This document shows positions 14,299-26,195 of a stretch of DNA of 64,000 nt, in pieces. The position numbers were made by a program, and so were the translations under genes. Source of the DNA: Periconia sp. R9002 (Eukaryota > Ascomycota > Dothideomycetes > Pleosporales > Periconiaceae); assembly GCA_023627715.1 (NCBI GenBank), contig JAMAHW010000036.1, forward strand, positions 62,001-126,000. The letters are read 5' to 3'. Under the pieces are notes generated by a model. It saw only the letters and a program-made list of their open reading frames with translations, was not told where the DNA came from and did not search any database. Every line of letters starts with the position of its first letter. The first letter of the stretch is position 1.

Positions 14299-16779
14299 GT
14301 TGATTGATGGAGTAATTGCTTTTGAAGGGTGTTGTTGTTATGTATTAGGGATAATATAAAACCTAGGGGTGGAGCGAATGTGGGTTAAGAGTAGTATTAG
14401 GATGAATAAAAACGCACAAGGTGAGCGAAAGTGGGTGAGATGGACAGGAATCGATGGGGAAAAGAAGGGGAGCCGGAATGGAGGACGACGCGTCTCCCTT
14501 TTATTGCTTGCTTTTGGGTTTGGGGAGCTGGGGCCCTGTGGCTTTCTTGCGCCTTCCCTCGAATTTCTCTTTTCCGCCCCCTGCGCCCTCCCCCCTGCCC
14601 CTGCCCCCAGCAACGGACCCAGCTAATGGCACCACGTTAGCCTCTTCCGGTCAAGTGTATCGGTCTCTTACGTGATTGTGTTTCTTCTTCTCCATCATCA
14701 GCTTGGTTTCGGTTAGTCATCAATAGCTAGTTTCATGTGCTCACGGCTGTATTATTTGGCCGACTCGTCATTCCCACCCTGCTCCATCGTACATACTATG
14801 GTAATGGACCGACTGGTCTTTGCCTTCCCCACACCCTCCTCAAAATCGATAAGTATCAAATATCTGCATGTGTGGGACAGGCTGGCGTGGCGTGACTGGC
14901 AGGCAAGCAGCTCGAGCCGCTTCCAAATTTAGAGCCACCCGCTATGCCTACACAGTATGCGTGCGTAGGTACTCATGGATTGGCAGCCGCGCCTCCTTTT
15001 CTTTTCCTCTCTAAACCAGGTAATACGATGGATGGTATGTCTGTGTACTGTGAATGCTCTCAGAGGTACCTAGGTATTCCCCATCATGTCGTTTACCCAT
15101 GTAGGTACTCGCATGAGACGCCCATTTTAAAATGACTGCCTGCGTCGTGGCGCCTCGTGGCTCATCCTCCCTTTTTCGCATCATCTGCTCCGACCGACGA
15201 TTCGTCCCCCTGTCACCTCCAATATCGTTTGAGGCTTTGAGCTATTGCGTTTATGCTTGTGGGTCAAGTCAACAAACACGCCAATGTTTTCCTTGCTGTT
15301 TTGTTGGTTGTTTCCATGTACAGTAAACACTTTTGCTGTACACTAGATATGCCTTGCGTCTCACGTCCCGCATGTCCAAGGATCGCATCATCATCAGCAG
15401 CCAACGTCCGTCGCATCCAACCGGACATTTACACATCCTTTTCCGAACACCTCCATTGCGCCTTACGACCTTCTTGCACCGCGCACTCAGGGCGTTGCGT
15501 CTTTATAATACCAACCAGTACATCCTTAGGGCCTAAAACGGGGCGTACCACCACATCATTTCTTTTCTCTTTTCTCCTCTTTTTCGCTGCAAAGATGAAT
15601 GCAAACAAGGGACCGAAATAGAAACACGGTTCCATCGCTCATGACATGTCCCATCATCATTTCCATCCTTTTCAATCGGCTAATTACCATGTCTTACCAT
15701 GAATTCAGCATCTCCCAGAGCATCCTTGAGTTGATTCGATTGTGCAAGAGTTGGGCTGTAGCGCTCGAGGATTTTTGAGTTATCCTTGCTTTTGGTTCGA
15801 GCCCTCGGATCACGTCCTTTCACATGCACCACATGTGCAGGTTCGTTTCCACCTTCACATCGATTGGTGACTACATTCGAAATGTTTAGGGTTGTGTCGA
15901 GAAAGGGAAATCTGCTTGGTTGACTATCTACGTACGGGGGCAGGTGGCTACTTATATAGCCCTACCTGCCCTGCTGCCTAATGCAGCGAGCAAACACAAC
16001 CAGTGAAATACAGAGTCACGTGACAGGACTATATCCAACAAAATGAAGGCAAAGCTGGTCAGTGGACGAGGCAAAGGTCTGCTAAAGATAAAAAAAAATA
16101 TGCACGCTTTTGTCGATTGTTGGTGACGATCTGCATCCAATGGACGAGTCCACATTGATGACAGCTACAATGCTCTTCCAATCTTTCTACTTTTCATCCC
16201 TTCTTGCCTTGCCTGCCTCTCTCTGCACTTCCCAAATTTCCGTCTCACAGAACCCTCATGTCTCCACACATTTTACTTTCTCTCTACCCTGGGTATCAAG
16301 TTTGCACGCCTCTAACAAAGATCCCCCCCCCCTACGCTAGAAAGGGAAAAAAAAATCAAAGATGAATAAAACGGTAAGTTTCCACTGGGTGATGAAGGGT
16401 AAACGGAAGATACTCCAATACAATCCTTGATACTCACAAGAAGCGCGCCATCCTCGCCAAACCCCCAACCTGCCAAAGGCGCATGCGATCGAAACGCAAT
16501 CGATGTGCCCACGAGACGATGCTCCTGTTCATCGCTTCAGTCTACTTCTCTGCTTTATCCTCCAAATCTGCCCCTGGATGCCGTATCTTGATGCGTATAC
16601 GGGTTGGAGGTACCCAAACTACGTGCTGCAGCTGCCGCATCGACGGTCAAGCATCATCATCTCTGGTCCCGGGATCCCATTACAGTGGTCGGTGGCTCTA
16701 CCACTTGATCATCCCGGTTCCGAGCTTCAGCTTTTAAGAGAGGCGGTTTCGCATGTATGCAATGTTACCTCCTGCAACT
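14299..16779. other. Long intergenic region, no gene seen
   Basis: About 2.5 kb holding the promoter of the GPI-protein gene and the 3' side of the bHLH gene. Many short ORFs lie on both strands, but none shows a domain, signal or good exon join. A perfect TACCTAGGTA palindrome is at 15067-15076. A long non-coding RNA cannot be excluded. Confidence 0.4.
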
Positions 16780-18208
16780 TCATCCATCATCATCGTTTGC
16801 GAGGCTTCGGAGTAAATTATTGTTCGTGATCAAAAATTCAAGGAAGTTGGCTGCCTCGGTCAATACGCCGCTCTTGCTGAGCCCTCCACTTCGAATTTCA
16901 GGGACGAGTTCAGCAAGGTCGTCGAACCCGCGCTTGATGAGATTACGCCGTTTTTGCTCGGAAAGGATGTGATTGTTACGTTTCTGCTCCTCGGACAAAT
17001 TCTCGCGTTGGAGCTTCTGCGCGGCCACAGACCCCCGTTTCTTCTTGCTTACTCTATCATCTACAGAAGCTTTGCGGTTCTTGCTGCCCGCCACAGGTTC
17101 TGCTTTTCTCTTCCCATTTCTGACCGCCATCTTTCCTTTTCGTTTCTTCTTGGCGGGCATTTTCTCACCCTCTTCCTCTCCCGAAGTAGCATCCTCGGAC
17201 TGACCTTCTTCCTCGCTTGGTATATCTCCCTGTGGATTCTTGAATGCTACTGGGCTCTGGAGGTTAGACCCACTCGCGCCAGCATTCATCGGCCTTGCTA
17301 GGGGCTGAGCATGCTGCAGCTCTGCGATCAAGCGGCTAGTCACGTGCTCCTCCGTCTCTTCTTTTGAAGATACTTGAAAACCGGTCTCGTTGAATGAGCT
17401 ATCGGTTCCATAAGTATATGTTCGTTTTAGGGCTGGCCTTATTATCCCCAAGTCCCGCAGCTCGGCTTCATGACGCTCGTGCGCCGGGCTTGTTGCGAAT
17501 TCGGCGCAAAGTTGAGCATCCACGCTTCCGTTCGCCTCGTGGCGCGGCAAAAGAGCAGCGATCTGCTCGTTGATCAAGCCATGCGGGGTGGAAACCATAG
17601 GCAATCCATTAAAGGGTCCCGACGAGTAACCATTTATGTGGTTGTTTGGCAGTCCATGTTGAGTGGTTGACGGAGCATGAAAACTCCGAGATCGCTGCGC
17701 GGTTTGGGTGGATTGGCCTGTTTGAGGTAATTGTGCATGGTTGTACAAGGTCGATGCAGCACGCAAGTCATCAGTAGTATTGAAGAGATGGTTGTGGTTG
17801 GCGGCCTGCGGTATGGAGAAGCGGTCGTTCGGGAATGGGTGATGAAGTTGGGATTGATCCGGTATTGTGGTGGAAACACTGTGTATGGTTGCAGGAGGGA
17901 CGAATCCCCAACCCATGTCATCCTGTGCATCCTTGTGGTCTGAAAAGGGCATGAAGGAGGTGTCTGTCCACCCCGTATTGAAAAAATCCGTAAGCTGCTG
18001 ACTTTCCATCTCGCTCAGAAGCGAAGAGCCCGGATTGTCGGTAGGATTTGTCGGCGATGCGCCGAAGAAATCTCCGGTGAAGGTATCTAGCAATTGCGTT
18101 AGTACAAAGAAACGAAGCGAGTAAAACCTACTCGTGGCAAGGGTGCAACAGGAAGGAAACGAAGAAGCCAGACTTACAGCCAAATGGCGGCGGGTCTTTT
18201 TCATCCAT
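16780..18208 (-). CDS. bHLH transcription factor, Ino4/Mlx-like
   Basis: Predicted 445 aa from a 31-nt first exon (18208-18178, MDEKDPPPFG) and a long second exon (18086-16780), with a 91-nt intron (GTAAGT..TGCTAG). The chosen ATG sits in a strong context (GCCGCCATGG), and the splice keeps the frame into TFTGDFFGASP. The N-terminal 300 residues are Asn/Gln/Ser/His-rich and disordered. An acidic SEEEG patch and two basic clusters (KKKRKGK, KNRK..KKKRG; likely nuclear localisation signals) precede the C-terminal bHLH. The basic region is RNNHILSEQKRRNLIKRGF, followed by helix 1 (DDLAELVP), a short loop and helix 2 (LTEAANFLEFL). His-Glu-Arg-type spacing suggests E-box binding. It resembles yeast Ino4, but the target genes cannot be told from sequence. 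Confidence 0.87.
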
Positions 18209-19384
18209 GGCGGCGCGCGACAGGCCACTGCCCTTTACACCCGCCAACCCCGCGAGCGATGGCAGCCCAAGAGTCTCCAGCTTGTCCGTTTATGGAGCGC
18301 CGAGGTGGTGAAGGCCGTAAAAGACGTGATTGCTCGCGCTCATCCTCTGGCGGATCGCCAAGTAGCGGGAATGGGTGGTAGGCTGCAAATGGAAGTCTAG
18401 TTCCAAGGGCGGGCCGGGGAAAGACAATGACGACAAGAAGGTACAGCCGGACGGGGGCGGAATGCAGGACAGAGTATTGAGTAGCGGTAGCGAAGCGGTG
18501 TGTGGGATTCGATGGCGGGCCAGAAGTCGGGAGTCCAGAGGGTACACGGTCGCGTAGGCACCGTGGTGGTGGCACGCAGGGTCACAGTACGGTTGACGGG
18601 TATAGGTGTAAGTGGTTTGTAGTGGGTCGACCCGTTCTTGGGAGAAGACGTGGTTGGACGTCTTTTGAGGGAGAGTAGACGGCGAGAAGGGGACGGGAGG
18701 AGGTTAGGGAAAGCAGGGTGAAGGAGGTGAGTGAGTGAATGAGTGTGGACAGTGTAGTGTGGTCTCTGGAATCCCGTTGAGAAGAATCACATGTCAGGCC
18801 AGGTTCGTCGCAGCACGAAAGTACAAACTAAGTACCTACCAACTTCCAAGCACGTGCCTGCCGAGAAGACTCGCACGGTCCCTGCCCAGGTGCGGGCTTT
18901 TCTGCCACTGGTGGCGTCACCGCGCCGCTCCATTCATCCAACCACCCTTCACGTCCACAGTTACCTCCCTAGGTATGTAGTTACCTGGGTAACTTCTTAC
19001 ATATGTACCTATGTGTGTAGACCAAAAGACCCTGCCTCATCCAAGGTGGATTATCTGGATGTGCTCAACCCCATTCCTTATTTCTTCCATCTACATTGAT
19101 ATCTACATAGGACACCGATTTATTCTGACTGCTTCACGCCCCAAGCGCCAGTCCCCAAAGCTCACCTTCTCCTTTTGATCACGTTTCAAGGTTAGCCAAC
19201 GCCCCTACCCTCCTCCCCCGCAAAAACATCGGGCCCATCAAACAATTTCCCCGCCGGTTTCACCCTGTCCCCCTACCCTAGGGGATATGCCGAGCCGAGG
19301 TTCTAGTTCGCCGTCTAGCACTTCTTCCGTCTACACTGCATGTACCTACCACGACTACTATAGACAGCCCACTACCTTTGTACC
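18209..19384. other. Divergent promoter region with clustered TAGGTA motifs
   Basis: Upstream DNA of the bHLH and TMEM135-like genes. At 18961-19020 a run of related motifs appears (CCCTAGGTATGTAG, TTACCTGGGTAAC, GTACCTATG). No coding signal is seen. Confidence 0.45.
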
Positions 19385-21094
19385 ATGGCCATGACCACCA
19401 AGCTGCGGCTGGCAAAACCGTCAGTCTCTCTCTCTCCCTCTCTCCCGGAAACGAACCATGAATCGCTGCCTGTCAAACAAGATCGATGATGATTACCTTT
19501 GACCAAGTGCATTTATTAACACCCATCTGACTCCGAACCCTTAGGTTTGCTACTGCCTACCTTTTCGCATTTCTTTCGAGTACCGGGCCCAGAGTCTTCA
19601 AGGTTGTTTTGTTGCTTACCAAACGAAAGTTGACTGTAGAAGCGGCATGGTATCAGGTTAGTTTTCCTCAATTACTGCAATCAATGCCTTGTCATGGTCC
19701 ATTGCTAACAAGTCCCTTTCTTACAGCTCGTCGCCATTTTTCAACAAGCTCTGTCCATCTATCGCTTCCCCTTTTTCTGCGCTTCCTTTATAGCCGGCTC
19801 GACCTTACTTCAATTTCCCATCAGGACTTTACTCAATCAAGCTCTTCGCCTATTCCCCTTGCCACATGATTTTACCAAACCACACCGTACCTCACTTCTC
19901 GCAAAATTTGCTGCCGCACTAATATCAGCATCCTTTTCTTTCACATTACTGAACAGCCGGTCTCCTTCCCATCTAGCCGTGAGCCGAAACACCCAAGTGA
20001 TACCCTCCAGCCACCTCGAATTCATCGAACCTGGTCCATTTGATGAGCCTCCTGAGTCAGGAGACAAACCAGTTGACAATGCCACGCTTCAGGTTACTCA
20101 CTACCTTGCGGGGAAGACTATCGATCTCACTCTGTTCACCGTGATCCGGGCTGCCGATGTGCTCCTCCAAGGTGCAAAACCTCGTCTACCTTTAGGGCGA
20201 TCTTCGAAAGCTAGGAGTCTGACCCGGGTGGTAACCCCACTACTCTTTTGCTTTTCAGCAGCGACGATAATGCACGCATGGTTCTACAGTCCTAGCCGCC
20301 TCCCGCACTCGTATAACATATGGATTTCCAGGGCGGCTAAGCTCGACCATCGGCTATTGCTGGCCCTTCGCCACGCCAGATACGGCACATGGAGATACGG
20401 CGAGGACACTGGTATGGGGGCGTTGTTGGGTTCCATGTGCCATGATTATGGAATGCCGGAGGAGCACGGCGACCCAGCAAAGACAATTCCCATACCGTGC
20501 GAGCTAGTACATATGGGCTGTGGGAAAAGTTGTGAGAAACATGCGCTCGTCCGCTTTTGGCGGGGTTGGAGGTTTGCGGCCTCGATTCATGCTCCTCTAC
20601 AGCTCATTGTCTTGGTGAGGAGCATCAAGGAGAATACTCGGCCAGGAAATAGATTGGCTGAGTTCACGCAGACCGCCATCTTCCGGGCTTTAACAAACGT
20701 CGCGCGAAATTCGTCGTTCCTAGGTGCCTTCGTCGCGTTATTCTATTACGGTGTATGCTTGTCACGAACACGGCTGGGTCCGAAGTTGTTTTCGTACAAG
20801 ACCGTCACACCCCAGATGTGGGACTCTGGTTTATGTGTGCTCGGCGGATGTATCCTCTGCAGCTTCAGCATCTTCCTCGAGGAAGCCCGGAAACGCACCG
20901 AAATTCTCCTTTTTGTGCTACCCAGAGCTGCAGCGACCTGGTTTCCTCGCCGCTATCTTCCTGAAAATCGCTGGAAGGAGCATCTGGCGTTTTCTCTGAG
21001 CGCTGCGATCGTGATCACCGCTGCTCAGGAGGACCCGAAACGGGTGCGGGGGGTATTAGGGTCACTTTTGCACGTCGTGATGAAAACGGATTGA
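19385..21094 (+). CDS. TMEM135-like multi-pass membrane protein
   Basis: Three exons (19385-19419, 19545-19656, 19727-21094) with introns of 125 and 70 nt (the second has a TGCTAAC branch point) encode 504 aa. The two short leading exons restore an N-terminus (MAMTTKLRLAKPFATAYLFAF..) that fits the family, and the 35-nt first exon starts in a good context (ACCATGG). Several hydrophobic segments are visible (ATAYLFAFL, FCASFIAGSTLL, FAAALISASFSFTLL, FLGAFVALFYYGV, LCVLGGCILCSF). The family Cys-rich region is present around CELVHMGCGKSCEKHAL followed by FWRGWRFAASIHAPL. Animal TMEM135/PMP52 is a peroxisomal/mitochondrial membrane protein linked to lipid balance and organelle division. A fungal function is not established as far as I know, so a peroxisomal location is inference. 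Confidence 0.82.
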
Positions 21095-21564
21095 CCTTTT
21101 GTAGAATTGTGTGGCTATGTTGTATTGTATATCCTTTTTATCGGGTTTGTATTACTATTTGATTATTATGGTACTCGTTTCGTGTTACCTCTTCGTTAAT
21201 TCCGTATCTTTCACCCTCGCAAAAGGACTGTTCGTGCGAGCTTATTCCCAAAGCTCTGTCGGGGGTAATACCGTAGGCTATGTATGCAAGATATGCGTGT
21301 GTTCGTGCCATCGCCAAGCAAAATGCTCATGCATTTCTTCCAGTTGTAGGAAAAACGGAGAAGAAATAAAAAAACACCAAGCTCTCACCATATCCGCCGT
21401 TGCCCTATGCCGAACGTGTTAAAGTGGTGGTATCATCGTGTACAACAAAAGAAAAGGCATGCAATAAAACAAATAGGGAAAAGGGTCGTAGGGTCCGCCT
21501 ACAACCCTCACTATGCCCAACTCCCTCATTTTGACAATCATTGTTAATTCATCAAGACGCTCAC
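21095..21564. other. Convergent 3' intergenic region
   Basis: Short gap between two stop codons, presumably holding the 3' UTRs. Nothing else was recognised. Confidence 0.45.
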
Positions 21565-23560
21565 TCACTCCTCATAAATGCGATCCCACAACGGACTACT
21601 CTTTCTGCGGTGGCCGGACCCGATCAAGTTCCTCAGCGGCCACTCGGTCCGCGAAGCGGAACCCTTACGCCTCCGTTCGTCGGGTTGTGGGTAGTGCGAC
21701 AAACTCGTGTTGCCACCGTTGGCGCCGTATAAGCCGTCCTCGGTGTCGACGTCTACGTTGGTGTAATACCCGCCGTGATAGTATTCGGGACCGTAGTCTT
21801 CAATGTAGTCGTAGGTAAAGGGGTTGCTGGGGACGCGGGTTGAGAGCGGCGAGATAGGCGAGACAGGGTCGGCGTTGGAGTTAGAGTTGGCGTGGACTTT
21901 TGTGCTGGCGCCGACGTTGGAAGACGTGCTCGTGTTGGCTGTGGATGTGGACAGTGCGAGACCACTCGAGCTACTACCGCTGTGTTCGGGCATGGTCTGC
22001 CTGAGCAGCTTCTGGGATGCTTCCGCTGCCGCCGGACTCGTTCCGATGGTGCTCGCTGTCGTCGGTAGAGGCGGCGAGCCCACGGGTTTACGCTTGATCG
22101 TAGAGGGTGGTGAGTGCGGAATCAGACTTCGTCCTGCTGCTTGCTTGGGGGACGCATGCCGGCCCAAAACTGGCGACTCGTTCGCGGTATCATCTGGTTC
22201 CGACACCTCGGCTACGGAGCGCAGGCTCGTGTAGCTTCTTCGCATGCCCCGGGCACGATTAGAACTGTGTGTGTGCAACGCCGTGATGGGTGCAAGATCC
22301 TGCGGGCTTGTGGTTGAATCTGGCGAGTAGTGTATGGGCGCGGGGTTGTGGATGGAGACGCCCGGGTTGGAATAGCTAACTGTTGAATTGTCGGCCTTCA
22401 TTTCCTCGTAGTTGTGAGAGGTGTTGTTGTCGCTACTGTTGTAATTCAACTTGTATGGGTTGCTCGGCGGGCCCAAAGTGCCTAGTGTATATGGATTGTG
22501 TCGTTCCATAGGATCCACACCTTCATCTTCCCAGCTCGAATGCCCCAGATCATGTGTGGAGGTGTTGATATGCCGTGTCAGAGGGGTTCGGTGCTCGACG
22601 GTTTCCATGCTCCTGTCCTGAAATGCGAAGTGTGGGATGAAACCCGGCGAGGAGGGTGGGATAGAACCGTCCATCTTCTTCTCCCGTCGCCGCCGGAGCA
22701 GAAAGCAACATCCCATGAACATAGCCGCAGCTCCAACGATGCCGACAGGGATGCCTACACCCAGGCCAATCTTTTGACTTTTCGACAGACCGGAACTGCT
22801 TACCGGAGGGGAGTCGGGAGGGGAGTCGGACGTAGCGGACGGCGAGGGTACGGGGAAAGGTGAAGATGACCGATGTGAAGAGGTACGGCTCGAAGAGATT
22901 TCAGAAGAAGTACGAATAGATGTGGATTGAACGGACGAACGGCTCGATGTTCTCGTTTCGATGCTCGAGGTTGGAGTTACTCCACCGCTACTTGTTGAGG
23001 AAGGTACATCGCTGGAATCAAAAGCCGAAGATGAAATTTCACTGGGCCATGCGGTTGTGATTCCTGTAGTTGTCGCACTTGAACTATCACCCCCGCTGGC
23101 ACTGGGGTCCGACAGTGGCGGTGAAGGCGTCGCAGTCGGCGGTCCAAACTTCTTGATTAGATAAGATTGAATGTCTTCTGGGAGTTGATTGAACCAGTAT
23201 GGCCTCTGGCCATGAGAGAATTCATCGCGAATGAGACTCGATGCGGCAGGGAGATTTGTGGCAGCCACTTGACGGAGATAAACCGGGACGGCAATAAGGA
23301 GAATTTCAGCGAGCGATAATCTTGTAACTTGTTAGTCAGGCCCATTCGAAACGATGTTAGATAGCAAGGGAAGAAACCTACGCATCAGGATCCTGTCTCC
23401 TAACCAACAAGTCTGATTCTTCGACACTCGGAGCCGGTGTAATCCCTGGCGGATTCGTTGATAGTGACGATGTGGACGAAGATATAGCATGGCTCCTAAC
23501 CACTGCGGCCGGCCCTCCCAACACAGCGCCCGCCACAACAATCGTCAATAACGAGCGCAT
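21565..23560 (-). CDS. Mucin-like single-pass membrane protein, possible wall sensor
   Basis: Two exons (23560-23382 and 23320-21565; intron of 61 nt, GTAGGT donor, ACAAG acceptor, phase 2) give about 644 aa. A signal peptide (MRSLLTIVVAGAVLGGPAAVV) precedes a short folded-looking stretch with YWFNQLPEDIQSYLI. Next is a Ser/Thr/Pro-rich, probably O-glycosylated stalk of about 130 residues, then one transmembrane helix (GLGVGIPVGIVGAAAMFMG) stopped by RRRREKK. The cytosolic tail is about 400 residues, disordered, Ser/Thr-rich, with several Tyr-rich patches near the end (YDYIEDYGPEYYHGGYY). The layout is that of Mid2/Wsc-type wall-stress sensors or Axl2/Skg6-type membrane proteins, but there is no WSC Cys motif. 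The exact role is unknown. Confidence 0.78.
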
Positions 23561-24876
23561 AGACGGATCGAAAGCGAATGTGTGATCTCCTTCGGAAATC
23601 CAAAGAAAGATGGAATCAAAGAAATGGGAATTGCTCTTTGTAGCACGGTTTTGAGGATGCTATGAAGCCATGGTTCGGATGGTGGCCGAAGGTTGCATCA
23701 AGCGAGAGAGTGCCGGGCGCCATTTCATCTTTTATTGCCATCGAAACAACAAGGTCGTGGGTGCAATGCAGCAGATTCAAAGTGCCAACGATGATCGTTT
23801 GGCCACGAGCGAGGCTCAGCACTTAGCGCTAGCCCTCGACATGGCAACACAGAAGGTCGATCACGATGATCAGGGTCCTGTACACTCTGCCGTGTGGTTT
23901 GCCCCTCACTAGCCACACATGATCCCATGCCGCACCCCTGAATGCCATATTATCCTTTGATGCCGAACCACTTGTCTTCTCCGCAAAATGAATTCCCATG
24001 CCACGCTGCTTGCCCGTGAGTGGATGCAGCAGACCATCTGTGGCGACCTTGTGGCGGTGCGCTACTTCGCTTGCTCGAAGCGACGAGCTTCCGTTGTGGA
24101 GTGAGACGCGCTTGCGTACCGAGGGCTTTCGCTACGAAACCCCGCCGAGATAGACATCAATGGTGAATCTCATGGTGATTATTTTTAGCGGGCCAATTAG
24201 TACCGGTCATGATGGAAGATCAAGCACAAAAGTTACTCACAAAACTGTATGACGTGACTGCTGGTTCGAAACCGATGGACATGCACCACACCAAAACGCC
24301 ATGTTTGGTGTACCGTCGCCCCAACGCAAACCGTGACGAATGGCGAAAACCATATTGCCGCGCATTCGCTTTGTCGAGATGTATTCGTCAGCAGCGAAGC
24401 AATTGCCCGATTTGTCCGATGTGGTAGATCATATAATACTCAGAATGCAATCCGGATGAGGATAAGGCCTAAAGATTACATACCTACAGGTATAAATTAG
24501 TCAACACTCTTCACTCCAGTGTTGACTAAACTAAAGACACCAGAACTAAGGCATAATCCATCGTTTTTGCAGAAGGGCGGTCAGTTCTACAATTACCGAA
24601 TATCAGATAATCGACCAGCAAAAACAAAAAAAGTTGCAAATCCTAGTCAACGGGATGGGGTTAAAGGTGTACCGACTTGGGACCAGACGATGCCATACCC
24701 GAATGAACTGCGTCCGAGAAAACGTATGATTCGTCAATCTCAACAATCAGTCGCAGGAGCCATGAGTTTAGTAAATGCGTTCAGCCATGTATAAAGGCCT
24801 ATCCGATTCATTTGCAACCTGCAGTACCGAAAGTATAATATCGAATCCACTCTAAAATCGCACCAGAAATCTCTCA
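23561..24876. other. Divergent intergenic region upstream of the serine hydrolase
   Basis: About 1.3 kb with only short ORFs that I could not support as genes. It contains a perfect 12-bp inverted repeat at 24497-24529, listed separately. Confidence 0.4.
24497..24529. promoter_or_regulatory. Perfect 12-bp inverted repeat with a 9-nt spacer
   Basis: Arms TTAGTCAACACT (24497-24508) and AGTGTTGACTAA (24518-24529) are exact reverse complements around CTTCACTCC. The outer parts TTAGTCA and TGACTAA resemble bZIP (AP-1/Yap/Gcn4-like) half sites. It lies about 350 bp before the ATG of the serine hydrolase, just after a TATAAA at 24491. It may be a dimeric regulator site or a hairpin in a long leader. 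Confidence 0.45.
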
Positions 24877-26195
24877 ATGCAGCAGAATAGTGTTTTCTAC
24901 GCGCAAGACTCTGGAAAGTCAAAGGGTGGCAGTGATGTCTCCGACTTCGACACCTTGCTGGCCGAGTTCACGCAACAGGACAACCCAAAAGTCCACGGAG
25001 TGATCGCGAAGTGTGTAGACAAAAACGGTATCTCGCCCATGTCCCTGAAATCTTTAGGGCATTGTTTTTTTTTTTCTGACTTCATAGTTTGATAGGCAAG
25101 ACGTTGTACAGCAAGATCGCAGGCTACGACTCTGTACTTCCTGATGCCACACCGCTCCGGGAAGACGTGGTGCTCAAACTCGCAAGCACTACCAAGCTCA
25201 TCACCAGTGTTGCTTTGTTGCAGTGTATAGAGAAAGGGCTGATTGGACTCGACGAGTCCCTCATCAAAATCTTGCCCGAGTTTGATGGTCGCGACATCCT
25301 GAAGGATTTCGTCGATTCGGAACCCAAGCTCGAGAAGAGTACCATACCGCTCACGGCTCGGCACCTGCTAACTCAGACTTCGGGGCTGGGCTACCCATTC
25401 CTAAACCCGCTTCTGAACCGCTGGGAACAGACGCACACACAGGGAAGGACCTCCAACCACGTCACGGAGAAATATGACTTCCCCTTAACCTTTGAGCCAG
25501 GAACTGGGTGGCAGTACGGGTGCAGTCTTGACTGGGCCGGCGTTGTAGTAAGCCGCCTCAACGATGGAATGACGCTGGAAGACTACTTCATTGAAAACAT
25601 CTGGAAGAGGGTGGGGCTGTCTGCGCCGTTTCCTACGTTCAACATAGAGAAAAAGCCAGAGTATGATGCCTTGAAGATGAAGATGGTCGTTCAAGACGAG
25701 CGGGACGGGAAGCTCAAACACCTTGACCGTTGGCAATTCGACGACCCTGTAGCTCAGAACGGCGGCGAAGGTTTGACCGCACGAGCAGGCGACATTATGG
25801 CCGTGCTGGTGGATTTGATTTCCGACGCGCCGAAACTTTTGCGACCCGAGACAATTTCGGCCATGTACACTCCACAATTGCCTCCGGGCTCGAAAGGTCA
25901 GCAAATGCTTACGCAGTTGCCTGCACTGGAGACAATCTGTGGACCCATAGCTGGCAAAGATCTCAATTACGGACTTGCAGGTGCGTTATGCCTCGCACCT
26001 GTGCCCGAAATAAACCAACCTTCCAACTTGATCGGTTGGGCAGGGGCTTCCAACAATATCTGGTGGGCCAACAGAGAATTGGGGGTCGCAGGATTTTTCG
26101 CCACACAGCAGGTTCCCTTTGGGAATCCCATCGTCACAAAACTCGCCAATGCCTGGAAGAAAGATTTCTGGACACAGTATAAGGCGGGTAAATAA
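24877..26195 (+). CDS. Class-C beta-lactamase/transpeptidase-fold serine hydrolase (EstB/LovD-like)
   Basis: Two exons (24877-25027, 25096-26195; intron of 68 nt, phase 1) give 416 aa. Two acceptors lie 8 nt apart. Only the downstream one (GATAG, 25094-25095) reads through, giving VDKNGKTLYSK as in the family; the upstream one meets a stop. The catalytic SxxK is Ser81-Thr-Thr-Lys84 (LASTTK). The second motif appears as QYGCSLDWAG, where Tyr is retained and the usual Asn is not, as in carboxylesterase/transesterase members. TARHLLTQTSGLGYPF and GWAGASNNIWWANRELGVAG are further family blocks. No signal peptide is seen, so a cytosolic esterase or acyltransferase is more likely than a true beta-lactamase. 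The substrate is unknown, and no biosynthetic cluster surrounds it. Confidence 0.87.

Noticed and set aside
15780..15815. GGTTCGAGCCC resembling a tRNA T-loop
   Set aside because: The flanking bases do not pair into a T stem, and no acceptor or anticodon arm could be built around it.
24255..24285. GGTTCGAAACC resembling a tRNA T-loop
   Set aside because: No cloverleaf can be folded from the neighbouring sequence and the acceptor stem is missing.
23641..24430. Possible decayed transposon between the membrane protein and the serine hydrolase
   Set aside because: No terminal repeats, transposase fragments or clear repeat-induced mutation pattern could be recognised by eye.
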